This document shows, piece by piece, positions 34,131 through 42,754 of a stretch of DNA of 64,000 nt. The translations under genes and the position numbers were made by a program. The stretch is from Flagellimonas myxillae. GTDB lineage: Bacteria; Bacteroidota; Bacteroidia; Flavobacteriales; Flavobacteriaceae. The notes under the pieces were generated by a model that did no database searches, was not told the DNA's origin, and saw only the letters and a program-made list of their open reading frames with translations. How positions within the stretch are numbered: position 1 is the stretch's first letter; each line of letters begins with the position of its first letter. The stretch lies in assembly GCF_023502235.1 (NCBI RefSeq), contig NZ_JAMFLY010000003.1:434001-498000 (forward strand), read 5' to 3'.

Positions 34131-34985
34131 TTAAAAATTCATGGCCACTCCAAGCCCGTTTCCTTTTATAATCATTCTCCAGGCCACCCTCTTTTTATTC
34201 TTGTGTGCGTTCTCTTTGGATTGATTTTGATAGCGCCCATCCAGATACTTGTCAATTGCTTCAACGTTAGCAACGCTTAGCACAACACTAAGTGCAATAT
34301 CTGTGAGCCAATGAGCTCCATTCCAAAGACGGGTCAATGGTGGAATACTGCCTAGCAGATATATACCGCCTTTGATCCATGGATTTTTGAATTGTTTGGC
34401 CAAGGCATGGGCATTACTAATTGCAAGTGCAGTATGACCGGAGGGAAAAGAATGAAAATCAGAGTCTCGTTGAAAAGGCCGAAAGTCATTTTTATTCAGA
34501 CCAGACCTTGGTCTTGCCCTACCGACCAAGGACTTGGAAATTTGTTGCAATACCCCTGTAGCGGTAGCAGATGAAATCATAAGCACACCTGTGCGACGTA
34601 TTTTGTCATTTTTGCTGAACAAGCCTGTGAGGTATACAATACCATTGAACGCATAATTGTTTTGAGGATTCCCATAGTACCAGCCGTAATCTTTTAGGAG
34701 TTCGGGAATATGTGGTTCTTGATTTCTGAACCACCTGTCAGCTTCATCATCAATTGTATACAACCCCATTGTTCCTAAAATTGTACCTGCAAAAAACCCT
34801 ACTTGATTGTTTTCCCATGAAAGAGGACGTGTATAAGCATGGCCAACCCCTCCTAAAATGCTGTTCAAATCATAGGTGAACTTTTGCCAATTTGATTGTG
34901 ATGTTGTTTTGTTAAGCTGTTGGGTAAACACAGCGGAAGTTTGCATCAGTAATAGTAAGGCGGTTATGAGTTGGTTGTTTTTCAT
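34131..34985 (-). CDS. PAP2-family phosphatase, exported
   Basis: A 284-residue PAP2 (type 2 phosphatidic acid phosphatase) protein with signal peptide (to about residue 21). The three active-site motifs are visible: KSLVGRARPR (motif 1), FPSGHTAL (motif 2) and TRLWNGAHWLTD (motif 3, the second histidine as nucleophile, with Thr in place of the usual Ser before Arg). It probably removes phosphate from lipids or undecaprenyl pyrophosphate in the envelope. The gene is followed at 10 bases by the barrel protein and DUF983, suggesting a three-gene envelope operon. Confidence 0.88.
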   Translation of the reverse strand: MKNNQLITALLLLMQTSAVFTQQLNKTTSQSNWQKFTYDLNSILGGVGHAYTRPLSWENNQVGFFAGTILGTMGLYTIDDEADRWFRNQEPHIPELLKDYGWYYGNPQNNYAFNGIVYLTGLFSKNDKIRRTGVLMISSATATGVLQQISKSLVGRARPRSGLNKNDFRPFQRDSDFHSFPSGHTALAISNAHALAKQFKNPWIKGGIYLLGSIPPLTRLWNGAHWLTDIALSVVLSVANVEAIDKYLDGRYQNQSKENAHKNKKRVAWRMIIKGNGLGVAMNF

Positions 34986-35067
34986 GATTCAAATCTAGAA
35001 TCATGGACGAAGATGTTTTTTAAGGAAATGAGCTACTTGTTCAATTATTGCTCCTTCCTTTAAATGG

Positions 35068-35096
35068 AAAAACCCAAGCAATTGCCTGGGCTTTTT
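35068..35096 (-). terminator. Terminator after the flavin disulfide reductase gene
   Basis: Arms AAAAACCCAAGC and GCCTGGGCTTTTT around AATT form a stem with one mismatch; on the minus strand it ends in a T-run (GGGTTTTT). It lies 49 bases after the reductase stop at 35145. Confidence 0.65.
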
Positions 35097-35144
35097 GAAA
35101 ATGTAATGTTTTTTGATTTTATAGCTTATTCCTCTTAACTGCTT

Positions 35145-36518
35145 TTAGAAATTTAAGGGTTTAAGTTCGCCCAAAATGGTAGGAATAAGTTCCGAAACTG
35201 TTGGATGTATATGCACGGCGTTCAATATTGTTCTATACGAAGCTTTTGCGTACATTATGTCCAACATACCATGAATAATTTCATCACCATTAAGGCCAAG
35301 AATAGTTGCACCAAGAATTCGTTCTGTGTTTGCATCGATGATTACTTTCATGAATCCTTTTTCCTCGCCATTTTCCTTGGCTCTTGAAATCTTGGAAAAA
35401 GGACGATGTCCTATTAGTAATTTTTCAGTTGATTTAAGGGCCTCTTTTTCAGTAATTCCAATTCTTGCCAATGGTGGATCGGTGAACAAAGCATAACATG
35501 GAATTCTATCGTTAATGCTTCTTTTGGAGTCTTGAAAAATATGATTTTCAACAATTTCAAAATCATTGTATGCGGTATGCGTAAAAGCACCTTTGGCATT
35601 CACATCTCCCAATGCCCAAATACCTTCAACGTTGGTTTTTAGGTGTTTATCTACCGCTATATATCCATTTTTATTTAGAATTAGGTCAGTATTTTCCAGG
35701 CCTAAATCATGGGTATTGGGTAGCCTTCCTGTTGCTGCAAAAATGTGTGACCCTATTATTTTTGTTGGACCATTGTTGGTATCAAGATTTATTTCAATTC
35801 CTTTGGAATGTTGTGAGGCATTAAGGTTGGTTGCTCCCAATTTAAATTCAATCCCTTCTCCTTCCAAAATATTTTTTAGCTCCTTAGAAACATCACCGTC
35901 CTCTCGAGGTACAAGTTCCGTGTTTGTTTCGATTACAGTTACTTTACTACCAAACCTTCGATACATTTGTGCAAATTCCAATCCAATGTAACTTCCTCCT
36001 AAAATAATAAGATGTTCAGGTACAAAATCAACATCCATGATCGTACTATTTGTGAAATGGGGCACTTGTTGAACTTCCTGGGGGACCCGCGCTCTCGTTC
36101 CTACATTAATAAAAATCTTAGGTGCTGAAATTTTCCTTTCACCGACTTGGATTATCGTATTAGCCAAAAATTTTGCATGGCCTTCAATGATTTCAAGGTT
36201 AGTTACACTTGACAACCAATTTTGAAGACCTTTTGAGGACCTTTGCACTATTTGGTCCTTTCGCCTTTTTACGAGTTTCATGTCCGTTTTAATTTCCCCC
36301 TGCACGTTAAAGCCAAATTCAGCTCCTCTTTTTGCGGTGTGAATGGCTTTTGCACTTGCTATCAGTGTTTTAGTAGGAGTACAGCCATTGTTGACACAAG
36401 TACCGCCCAACCATTTTCGTTCAACCAGCGCTGTTTTGTGGCCTTGTGTGGCAAACTTGGCTGCTAGTGATGGCCCGGCTTGTCCAGCTCCTATAATTAT
36501 TGCATCGAAATTTTCCAT
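35145..36518 (-). CDS. FAD-dependent pyridine nucleotide-disulfide oxidoreductase (mercuric reductase-like)
   Basis: A 457-residue class I disulfide reductase. The FAD motif GAGQAGPSLA begins at residue 10, the redox pair is GGTCVNNGCTPTK (C41, C46), the NAD(P) motif is GGSYIGLEFAQMY, and the C-terminal dimerisation domain carries the catalytic HPT (VHIHPTVSEL). It lacks both the N-terminal heavy-metal domain and the C-terminal vicinal cysteines of true MerA, so it is not expected to reduce mercury. Database entries for such proteins are often called mercuric reductase; a general disulfide or quinone reductase role is more likely. It stands alone with its own terminator. Confidence 0.9.
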   Translation of the reverse strand: MENFDAIIIGAGQAGPSLAAKFATQGHKTALVERKWLGGTCVNNGCTPTKTLIASAKAIHTAKRGAEFGFNVQGEIKTDMKLVKRRKDQIVQRSSKGLQNWLSSVTNLEIIEGHAKFLANTIIQVGERKISAPKIFINVGTRARVPQEVQQVPHFTNSTIMDVDFVPEHLIILGGSYIGLEFAQMYRRFGSKVTVIETNTELVPREDGDVSKELKNILEGEGIEFKLGATNLNASQHSKGIEINLDTNNGPTKIIGSHIFAATGRLPNTHDLGLENTDLILNKNGYIAVDKHLKTNVEGIWALGDVNAKGAFTHTAYNDFEIVENHIFQDSKRSINDRIPCYALFTDPPLARIGITEKEALKSTEKLLIGHRPFSKISRAKENGEEKGFMKVIIDANTERILGATILGLNGDEIIHGMLDIMYAKASYRTILNAVHIHPTVSELIPTILGELKPLNF

Positions 36519-36702
36519 TGTATGAATCTGTTTTGTTCGTAGTGGTGTGTTAAGCTACAATCGGTTTGAGTGTGTAATTTGTACAACCCAATTGATTTAT
36601 TTTAATCTTATTCTAATCGCTCTGAAGAATTCAATTAATTTGATTCCTACAAAGTACAAATACAGTTGTAGGTTGGTCCATGTTTTCCAAAGGACTTCGT
36701 TA

Positions 36703-37260
36703 TTAGGCCACATTATACCAATTTTCACTTAGATATTGTTGAAGTTTCTTCCGAGCCCTATGCAAAAGTACCCAGCAATGCGTGCGACTGATTTGCAACT
36801 CTTCACAAATTGCCTCAGTACTGAAACCGTTTTGTTTCAATTCCAATATTTGGTTTTCACTTTTGGATAATGTGCTCATGCCAGTATTGAGTACTAGTTT
36901 TAAGTCATCCTCATCAAGGCTTTCAGGAATAGGGTCGTAGGTAAACCGGTGATTGGATTCTATTTTTCTTTCAGAACTCAATCTGGATTCGATATTTTCC
37001 CTTATGTGGTATTGCTTGCCGTTGTTGCCTCTGTAATGGTCTGCAATTTTGTATTTTAAAATAGCAGTAAGCCAAACTCTTTCGCTGGAGGTACCCTTAA
37101 ATCTGTGCGCAGAATTCAAAGCAGCTAGAAATGTATCCTGCACAATGTCTTCTACAAGGTCTTGTGGCAGTTTTTTGTAGGCGAAATGGAATAAATACCC
37201 TTTGTGTTTGTTTACCCAATTCTGGGGTTCCAATTGTCGTAGAGGTTGCGTGGAATGCAT
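36703..37260 (-). CDS. ECF-type RNA polymerase sigma factor, no anti-sigma beside it
   Basis: A 185-residue sigma-70 family protein: region 2 (about residues 15-80, LVEDIVQDTFLAAL and VWLTAILKYKIADHYR) and region 4 (about 130-175) with a helix-turn-helix TEAICEELQISRTHCWVLL. A long acidic linker (FTYDPIPESLDEDD) joins them. The next genes on the strand are an acetyltransferase-like protein upstream (50 bases) and the disulfide reductase downstream (184 bases); neither has a membrane anti-sigma or zinc-finger domain. It may control nearby redox genes, but no site was found to show this. Confidence 0.9.
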   Translation of the reverse strand: MHSTQPLRQLEPQNWVNKHKGYLFHFAYKKLPQDLVEDIVQDTFLAALNSAHRFKGTSSERVWLTAILKYKIADHYRGNNGKQYHIRENIESRLSSERKIESNHRFTYDPIPESLDEDDLKLVLNTGMSTLSKSENQILELKQNGFSTEAICEELQISRTHCWVLLHRARKKLQQYLSENWYNVA

Positions 37261-37310
37261 TATTGTTCTTATTGGTTGTTAATTAAAATTTTAATGGACA
37301 ACTACATTTA

Positions 37311-37622
37311 TTAGCTTGAGTATTGACCTACTCTCACATAGTTTAGTAGTTGCTTGTTCGTTTTTAAGTGTTTAATAATGGCAGGACACTGTGTAAAAAC
37401 CTCATACTCCATTCTTCGAGCATGAACCATAATTCTCTCAATCAATGCTAGTGTAACGTCTTCAGCCAAATATTTTGATTTATTGATGTTCATGAGCATT
37501 AGCTGATTTTTATCTATAAACCGATATTCAATTGAAGCGGACTGACCATTTAGAATGAATTCATAGAACAATTGATTTTCATCGCTTCTGAAGATTAACG
37601 GGATAATAGCGTTCTCGTACAT
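37311..37622 (-). CDS. Small acetyltransferase-fold protein (YjdJ/Acetyltransf_CG-like)
   Basis: A 103-residue protein without signal peptide. The pattern of a short GNAT fold of the YjdJ type can be followed: GQSASIEYRFIDKNQLMLMN strands, an ALIERIMVHARRM helix and the C-terminal CPAIIKHLKTN block that resembles the family's CPYV motif. The acetyl-CoA loop is poorly kept, so it may not be catalytic. It is 50 bases upstream of the ECF sigma gene on the same strand and may be cotranscribed. Function unknown. Confidence 0.6.
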   Translation of the reverse strand: MYENAIIPLIFRSDENQLFYEFILNGQSASIEYRFIDKNQLMLMNINKSKYLAEDVTLALIERIMVHARRMEYEVFTQCPAIIKHLKTNKQLLNYVRVGQYSS

Positions 37623-37769
37623 GATCCTTTTATTTTCTTATGCTAAAGCTCCCAAATATTCAAGATGTATTTATGGCAGATTCTGCTGTTTTGTTGTCAA
37701 ATTGATCTTATGAATATGAAGCATAGTCGTAATCAGGATTGATTATTTTATGATGAATAGCCTAAATCA

Positions 37770-37799
37770 AAAAAGGAGTAGATCCCCGATCTACCCCTT
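37770..37799 (-). terminator. Terminator after the YHS-domain gene
   Basis: Arms AAGGAGTAGAT (37773-37783) and ATCTACCCCTT (37789-37799), one mismatch, with a short C-rich loop; on the minus strand followed by TTTTTTGATTT. It lies 75 bases after the stop at 37874. Confidence 0.75.
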
Positions 37800-37873
37800 C
37801 TTCCATGGTACTTCTAAAAGAAACTTAATTTCCGTATTAAATATTCAACATTATTGAATTACAACACGGTAAA

Positions 37874-38362
37874 TTAACTTTTGAACTTCTCCATTGTCTC
37901 CCAGTTTTTGTCAGCCTGCGAGATGTGTTTTCCACGACCTTCTTTTTCCCAAACTTTTACGAAATCCCCTTCAACGTTGCGAGTGAACATATATAGTTTC
38001 CCGTTCACAACCCGGAACCTGAATGGATCTGGTTGGAATTTACCGCCAAGAGAAACAGCAAAAGCACACCAACCTCCATACTGTGGTTTGTATTTCAATG
38101 GATTGGCGTCAAAAGCCTCCTGTTGTTTCTTGTTTGTGAAATAGTAGGCAACACCATCGTATGTGGATTTGTATTTCTTATTACCTAATTCTGCTTTTCC
38201 AAGATCAACGTAGGAAACAGGACTATACCCTTCCAGAGCAATTTTACTGTCATCAATGCTGTAGCTATGGGATTGAGCGGATAGTGTACCTAAACCCATA
38301 AATAAAATAACAGCTAGCCCACTAACTGCTTTAATTAAATTAAGATTACCAATAGTTTTCAT
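37874..38362 (-). CDS. Exported YHS-domain protein
   Basis: A 162-residue protein: signal peptide (about residues 1-29, GLGTLSA-Q), then a YHS domain (about 40-120) with the family pattern EGYSPVSY, YYFTNKKQQEAFDANPLKY and YGGWCAFAVSLG. The cysteine in GGWCA is conserved in this exported subgroup. YHS proteins of this kind are found with metal and redox genes; a metal-binding or chaperone role is inferred, not shown. It has its own terminator and stands alone. Confidence 0.85.
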   Translation of the reverse strand: MKTIGNLNLIKAVSGLAVILFMGLGTLSAQSHSYSIDDSKIALEGYSPVSYVDLGKAELGNKKYKSTYDGVAYYFTNKKQQEAFDANPLKYKPQYGGWCAFAVSLGGKFQPDPFRFRVVNGKLYMFTRNVEGDFVKVWEKEGRGKHISQADKNWETMEKFKS

Positions 38363-38490
38363 TTGATATAATTTTAATAATGAATATGATTTATTGGTAA
38401 AAGTATATCGATGGTAAAGCTGGAAATTTAGTGTATTAACCGTCCTATCGAATACTTGCTATTATTGCTTTGAATTTTTGGAATGGAGCA

Positions 38491-38528
38491 ACAAAAAAAG
38501 CAGGACTAGATTGTCCTGCTTTTTTTGT
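38491..38528. terminator. Bidirectional terminator after the DUF1348 gene
   Basis: A perfect 16-base inverted repeat (arms 38491-38506 and 38513-38528, core GCAGGAC) with a six-base loop and A/T runs on both sides, so it can work in both directions. It lies 16 bases past the stop of the DUF1348 gene. Confidence 0.85.
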
Positions 38529-38544
38529 TTAAGGTTTATTATGT

Positions 38545-38955
38545 TCAAAGAAGTTTTCGCTCTGATTCTTGAATTGGAACGTCATTGATGCTGGCATATC
38601 TTTTTCGCATATAGCCCTCATCGTCAAATTCCCAGTTTTCATTTCCGTATGCTCGGAACCACTCACCAGATGGGTTACGATATTCATATTCAAATCGGAC
38701 AGCAATCCTGTTCTCTGAATGTGCCCAGTATTCCTTTTTCAATTTATAGTCTAATTCGTTTTCCCATTTGTTGGTCAGAAATTTTTGGATTTCCTCTCGT
38801 CCATTGATGAACTGCGACCGATTACGCCATTCGCTATCAATTGTGTAGGCCTTAGACACCTTTATTGGATCTTGACTGTTCCAAGCATCTTCTGCTAATT
38901 GTATTTTCTCCTCCGCGCTTTGCCTTGTGAATGGAGGTATAGGATTTTTTACCAT
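38545..38955 (-). CDS. DUF1348 (SnoaL/NTF2-like) protein
   Basis: A 136-residue cytoplasmic protein with an NTF2-like fold. Blocks [38 protein letters not shown] and [21 protein letters not shown] are those of the DUF1348 family. No enzyme activity is established for the family. It has its own strong terminator. Alone between the YHS gene and the peroxiredoxin, in a stretch rich in stress-type genes. Confidence 0.88.
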   Translation of the reverse strand: MVKNPIPPFTRQSAEEKIQLAEDAWNSQDPIKVSKAYTIDSEWRNRSQFINGREEIQKFLTNKWENELDYKLKKEYWAHSENRIAVRFEYEYRNPSGEWFRAYGNENWEFDDEGYMRKRYASINDVPIQESERKLL

Positions 38956-39242
38956 TTTAAATATGCTATTGTTATTACTAAAAAAAGGTCATCCGGACGA
39001 CCGTTCAAACCACTAACTCAAACTATGAAAAAACTAAACTTTGTGCGCGCAGCTTCTTAAGCTTAAAGTATAGGACAAAATTCGCCGAAGATTCGATTGT
39101 AATACATTTAGAAATTGCCTCTATATTCAGATTTTGCGTTCATCAGGGGTGGACCAAATAATTTTGATAGAAATCACTTGAATTAATTGGCTATGAATTG
39201 TGAGAGGGAAGGCCTTGGATCACGGATTTTATCCGAATAGAA

Positions 39243-39881
39243 TTAATCCGAGGACGGATTTGGCGTGAATCTTAGATAAGATGCTTCTTCAGAGGATTCG
39301 TAAGGGTAAAGTTCTTTGGCTTCATCATCACTTAGGGAAACGTCCACAATGACATTGTCACCTTGGTTCCAGTTGGCAGGAGTAACAACTTGGTGTTGAC
39401 AACTTAACTGTAGCGCATCTATAACACGTAAAATTTCATCAAAGTTTCTACCAACGGACATGGGATAAGTCAAATGCAGTTTGATTTTCTTATCAGCACC
39501 AATGACGAACACCGATCTAATGGTATGCGTCGAGGAGCTATTCTCGTGAATCATACCATATAATTGAGCAATTTTTGCATCTTCATCAGCAATAATCGGA
39601 AATCCAATTTTCACATTCATCGATTTCTCAATTTCAACCTTCCATCCATGATGTGACTCCAAACTGTCAACACTCAGTGCAATTGCCTTGACATTTCTAT
39701 CACTGAATTCCTTTTCCAATTGTGCCACGGCACCAAGCTCCGTTGTACAAACAGGGGTATAATCTTCAGGGTGGGAAAATAACAAGCCCCAAGCGTCTCC
39801 CAACCAATTATGAAAATCAATAGGTCCACTAGTAGTTATTGCCTTAAAGTTAGGCGCATTGCTTTCAAGCCCTAATGCCAT
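39243..39881 (-). CDS. 1-Cys peroxiredoxin (Prx6 family)
   Basis: A 212-residue thioredoxin-fold peroxidase. The peroxidatic cysteine is C45 in the PxxxTxxC motif (YTPVCTTELG); the C-terminal region (YPMSVGRNFDEILRVIDALQ) is that of the Prx6/1-Cys group, and a second cysteine near SCQHQ is not in a resolving position known from 2-Cys types. It reduces hydrogen peroxide and organic hydroperoxides in the cytoplasm. It is transcribed divergently from the LytTR regulator, with an 84-base AT-rich shared upstream region. Confidence 0.93.
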   Translation of the reverse strand: MALGLESNAPNFKAITTSGPIDFHNWLGDAWGLLFSHPEDYTPVCTTELGAVAQLEKEFSDRNVKAIALSVDSLESHHGWKVEIEKSMNVKIGFPIIADEDAKIAQLYGMIHENSSSTHTIRSVFVIGADKKIKLHLTYPMSVGRNFDEILRVIDALQLSCQHQVVTPANWNQGDNVIVDVSLSDDEAKELYPYESSEEASYLRFTPNPSSD

Positions 39882-39968
39882 GATAAACTTCTGATAATAA
39901 GCCCTAAATTAACATATTAGTTTTATTTAAATTATATTTAAAACAAATATTTCAAATATTCTTAATTG

Positions 39969-40721
39969 GTGGAAATACGTGCGGTTATAGTAGATGACGA
40001 GGAACGACATCATAGCGTATTGGATAAGATGTTAAAGAACTTTTGTCCAGGAATACTAGTAGAAGGAAATGCGTTTTCAATTCGAGAGGCCGTCCCCATT
40101 ATTGAAGAAAAACAACCACATTTGGTATTCTTGGATATTGAGATGCCAGGAGGTAATGGTTTTACAATTTTTGATCATTTTGAGGAACCGCCATTCCAGG
40201 TCATATTTACGACTGCATTTGACCTCTATGCCATAAACGCCATCAAATATGCCGCTTTGGATTATTTGTTGAAACCAATCAACATTCAGGAACTGAAAAA
40301 TGCAGTGGCCAGAGCTGAAAAAGTATTGGAAAAGCAGAGCAAGGAGAATATTGAAAAGATACAAGCACTTAAATCCAATATTCAACTGGAAGATAGAAGT
40401 TTGACCAAAATTGCATTGCGCTCTTCTGATGGGATAGATTTTGTGGAAGCCAAAGATGTTATTCGGGTGGAAGCCAATCAAGTGTATTCCAATTTCTACC
40501 TTCAAAATGGTAAGAAAATATTGGTGTCCAAGCCATTAGGGGAATTTGAAAGTATGTTGGAATCCTGTAACTTTTTTAGAGTTCATAAATCGCATATGGT
40601 CAATCTGGATCATATAGTGAAGTATGTGAAAGGTAAAGGAGGTTATGTAATAATGAAAGACGGTTCCAATGTTGATGTTTCGGTTCGGAAAAAGGAAAAA
40701 TTCTTGAAAAGGTTGGTTTAA
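39969..40721 (+). CDS. LytTR-family response regulator
   Basis: A two-domain regulator of about 250 residues. Receiver: acidic pair DDEE near residue 10, phospho-acceptor D in FLDIEMPGGNGF (about residue 56), Thr in TTAFD and Lys in LLKPINIQEL. A coiled linker (about 120-145) leads to a LytTR DNA-binding domain (about 150-250, with VEANQVYSNFYLQNGKK and FFRVHKSHMVNL). The start is either GTG 39969 or TTG 39966; no ATG lies before the receiver. A LytS-type kinase is encoded 2 kb away (42755-43804), a likely partner. A pair of repeats matching the LytTR operator lies at 49629-49661. Confidence 0.92.
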   Translation: MEIRAVIVDDEERHHSVLDKMLKNFCPGILVEGNAFSIREAVPIIEEKQPHLVFLDIEMPGGNGFTIFDHFEEPPFQVIFTTAFDLYAINAIKYAALDYLLKPINIQELKNAVARAEKVLEKQSKENIEKIQALKSNIQLEDRSLTKIALRSSDGIDFVEAKDVIRVEANQVYSNFYLQNGKKILVSKPLGEFESMLESCNFFRVHKSHMVNLDHIVKYVKGKGGYVIMKDGSNVDVSVRKKEKFLKRLV

Positions 40722-40779
40722 CTTCTTACTGGCCTTCCTTTTTTGAAGATTTCGCAACATGTTTTCTTCGCATTAATAA

Positions 40780-41640
40780 TCAAATAAAAAGAATGGTCAA
40801 CATCAATATTCCGATGAATGCGAATAACACAGAAAGACCTACTTTCAAATACTTTTCAGGTAGGATTTTTTGCAATCGTGGCCCAAGCTGGCCTCCAATC
40901 AATACGCCTGGTATTGTGAAGGTTATTACGTTTACAACCTGATCTATTACACCTTCTTGAGAATTGAAAAAGAACTCGTAAAAATGGCCAGAGGAAGCGA
41001 CTAAAACGGTAATTACAACACAAAATATGGCAGTTCCCACAGCTACTGGCGTTGGAACCTTACATTTTGATACAAGGTGATAGTCCAAAAGTTCACCCAA
41101 ACCTACCGAAATCAACCCTACAAAAGCGCCTCCAATAAATCCAAATAATCTAGCTCGTGGTTTATTGCAATAGGTGTATTGGTAAACTTGGTTTCTACTA
41201 TCAATAAGGGTAGTCTCGTAATTTCCCTTTTCCAATTGGTTTTTTCCAGACTTGTGTTCGTTGACTTCTTTACTATAGGATCTATAGATTTGGATGCCTA
41301 TATAAAGAATTCCAATTCCAAAAAGTGCCTTTAAAAAGTCCGAGGGAACATAAGATGAAACCAATGTTCCAATAATTGCCGCGGGAATAGAGAATTTCAG
41401 GATGTCTTTCCCCAATTTAAAGTCAATCAGTTTACTGCGGAAATATGCAACCAATCCGGAGGAAAATCCAAACAACTCAGTTAGTAACGCGGTTCCTATT
41501 GCAACCTGAGCATCAAGCCCCAAGACTAAAATGAACAAAGGGGAAAAGAAAATTGCACCGCCAACACCGGAAGCCATTGCTATCGTAGCTATTGCTGTTG
41601 CTACGGGAAATAAATACCATAATTCTGTTGCCATTTCCAT
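40780..41640 (-). CDS. TauE/SafE-family sulfite exporter-like permease
   Basis: An inner-membrane protein of 286 residues with about eight helices in two TauE repeats. The repeat signature is visible as ASGVGGAIFFSPLFILVLG in the first half and FIGGAFVGLISVGLGELLDYHL in the second. A charged loop in the middle (about 125-160) is cytoplasmic. Family members move sulfite, sulfoacetate or other organosulfur anions out of the cell; the substrate here is not shown. Single gene convergent with the LytTR regulator. Confidence 0.88.
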   Translation of the reverse strand: MEMATELWYLFPVATAIATIAMASGVGGAIFFSPLFILVLGLDAQVAIGTALLTELFGFSSGLVAYFRSKLIDFKLGKDILKFSIPAAIIGTLVSSYVPSDFLKALFGIGILYIGIQIYRSYSKEVNEHKSGKNQLEKGNYETTLIDSRNQVYQYTYCNKPRARLFGFIGGAFVGLISVGLGELLDYHLVSKCKVPTPVAVGTAIFCVVITVLVASSGHFYEFFFNSQEGVIDQVVNVITFTIPGVLIGGQLGPRLQKILPEKYLKVGLSVLFAFIGILMLTILFI

Positions 41641-41776
41641 AATGATGAGTTTAGTAATTATTGAATTAAGTAAGGTTTTTGGATTTGGTCAAAGGCTCCC
41701 AAGATCAGTAGATTATGGAAGCCATTCAACCTAAAATAGCCTGTTAATTGTTGTTGATTCTCTTGGTGGTGGAAAT

Positions 41777-42484
41777 TTAGGACTCTACAACACCTACCAA
41801 CTCTTTAGTGGTGAATACATGGCTAGCCAACATTGCGTAATTCGTTTGAGCAGCCAGGTCACCGTCCAAGTTTGGTAATTTTGCGGAACCCGTTGCATCC
41901 CCAACAACGGCGACTTCAAAACCACATTCTAACAATTCTCGCAAATGCGATTCCACACATAAGTTTCCAGACATACCTGCCAAGATAACTTTGTCGACTT
42001 TTCGTTTTCTTAACTGCAATACGACATCGTTGTTTTCAGGTCCAAAAACCTTGTGTGGGCTAGTAACCGTAACATTGTCTTTATTATTTATGTACTTTTT
42101 ATACTGTGGAAGCCAATCTGCTCCAGAACCTTCAAATCCCTCAACATTCAGTTGGTCTCCACGATCGAACATCTTTATGTTATGCATCAATTTTTCCAGA
42201 GCACCTTCAAAGTACCATTTATGGTCATGCTCGTAATAATAATGGGGAGAAACAAATACATGGATACCGTTATCTGCACCCAGTTTGAAAAGGGTCTCCA
42301 AGTTCTCAATGGTACCATTTTCCGTAACGCTCTCACCAACTACTGGCCAGGCTACCCCTTCTGTGCTCAAAAAGTCATTTTGGGGATCAATGATCAAAAT
42401 CGCGGTTGTTTCATCAATTTCGAAACCAGTTTCGGGTAATTGTGCCTCGCGCTTTCCTTGCATGGCTCTTTCTGTAGAATTCAT
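41777..42484 (-). CDS. Isochorismatase-family cysteine hydrolase, cytoplasmic twin
   Basis: A 235-residue alpha/beta hydrolase of the isochorismatase-like group. The predicted triad is D33 (IIDPQNDF), K145 (SPHKVFGP) and nucleophile C176 (MSGNLCVESH). There is no signal peptide. It is very similar to the secreted protein at 51711-52442: blocks such as HYYYEHDHKW, FEGALEKLMH, MFDRGDQLN and EGFEGSGADWLP are shared. Substrates in the group range from nicotinamide and N-carbamoyl compounds to isochorismate; the residue pattern alone does not choose. Single gene between the TauE gene and the kinase pair. Confidence 0.9.
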   Translation of the reverse strand: MNSTERAMQGKREAQLPETGFEIDETTAILIIDPQNDFLSTEGVAWPVVGESVTENGTIENLETLFKLGADNGIHVFVSPHYYYEHDHKWYFEGALEKLMHNIKMFDRGDQLNVEGFEGSGADWLPQYKKYINNKDNVTVTSPHKVFGPENNDVVLQLRKRKVDKVILAGMSGNLCVESHLRELLECGFEVAVVGDATGSAKLPNLDGDLAAQTNYAMLASHVFTTKELVGVVES

Positions 42485-42754
42485 AAGATTAATTTTTTTA
42501 GATTATTAACTATGTTGATATCCATTTGGATTTAGAGCAAACTTCAAGGAATACAATCGCTTTAAATTTTTGTATTTAGCCTTTATGTTGGAAAATTGAT
42601 GCTACGTAGATTTCGAGCTTGGGGTAGAATATTTAAAAGGCGGAAAAGATATTGTTGGCGCGTTTAGCTAAGATTAAAGTTCTAAGCAATGCAATACTTT
42701 GAACTAAGTCATCAAATTGATCAGGTCAATAAAGAAAAGGCAAAGGGTCAAAGG

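Noticed and set aside
34056-34280. Plus-strand ORF opposite the PAP2 and barrel genes.
   Set aside because: It is a shadow frame spanning the ends of two real minus-strand genes, without motifs.
35145-36518. Mercuric reductase (MerA).
   Set aside because: It lacks the N-terminal heavy-metal domain and the C-terminal vicinal cysteines, and no mer genes are near.
37311-37622. Anti-sigma factor for the neighbouring ECF sigma gene.
   Set aside because: The chain has an acetyltransferase-like pattern, with no membrane helix, zinc finger or FecR domain.
40705-40725. A GTTTAAC-type sequence near the end of the LytTR gene as a second LytTR operator.
   Set aside because: It is a single copy and lies inside and at the end of the coding region, without the 21-base partner.
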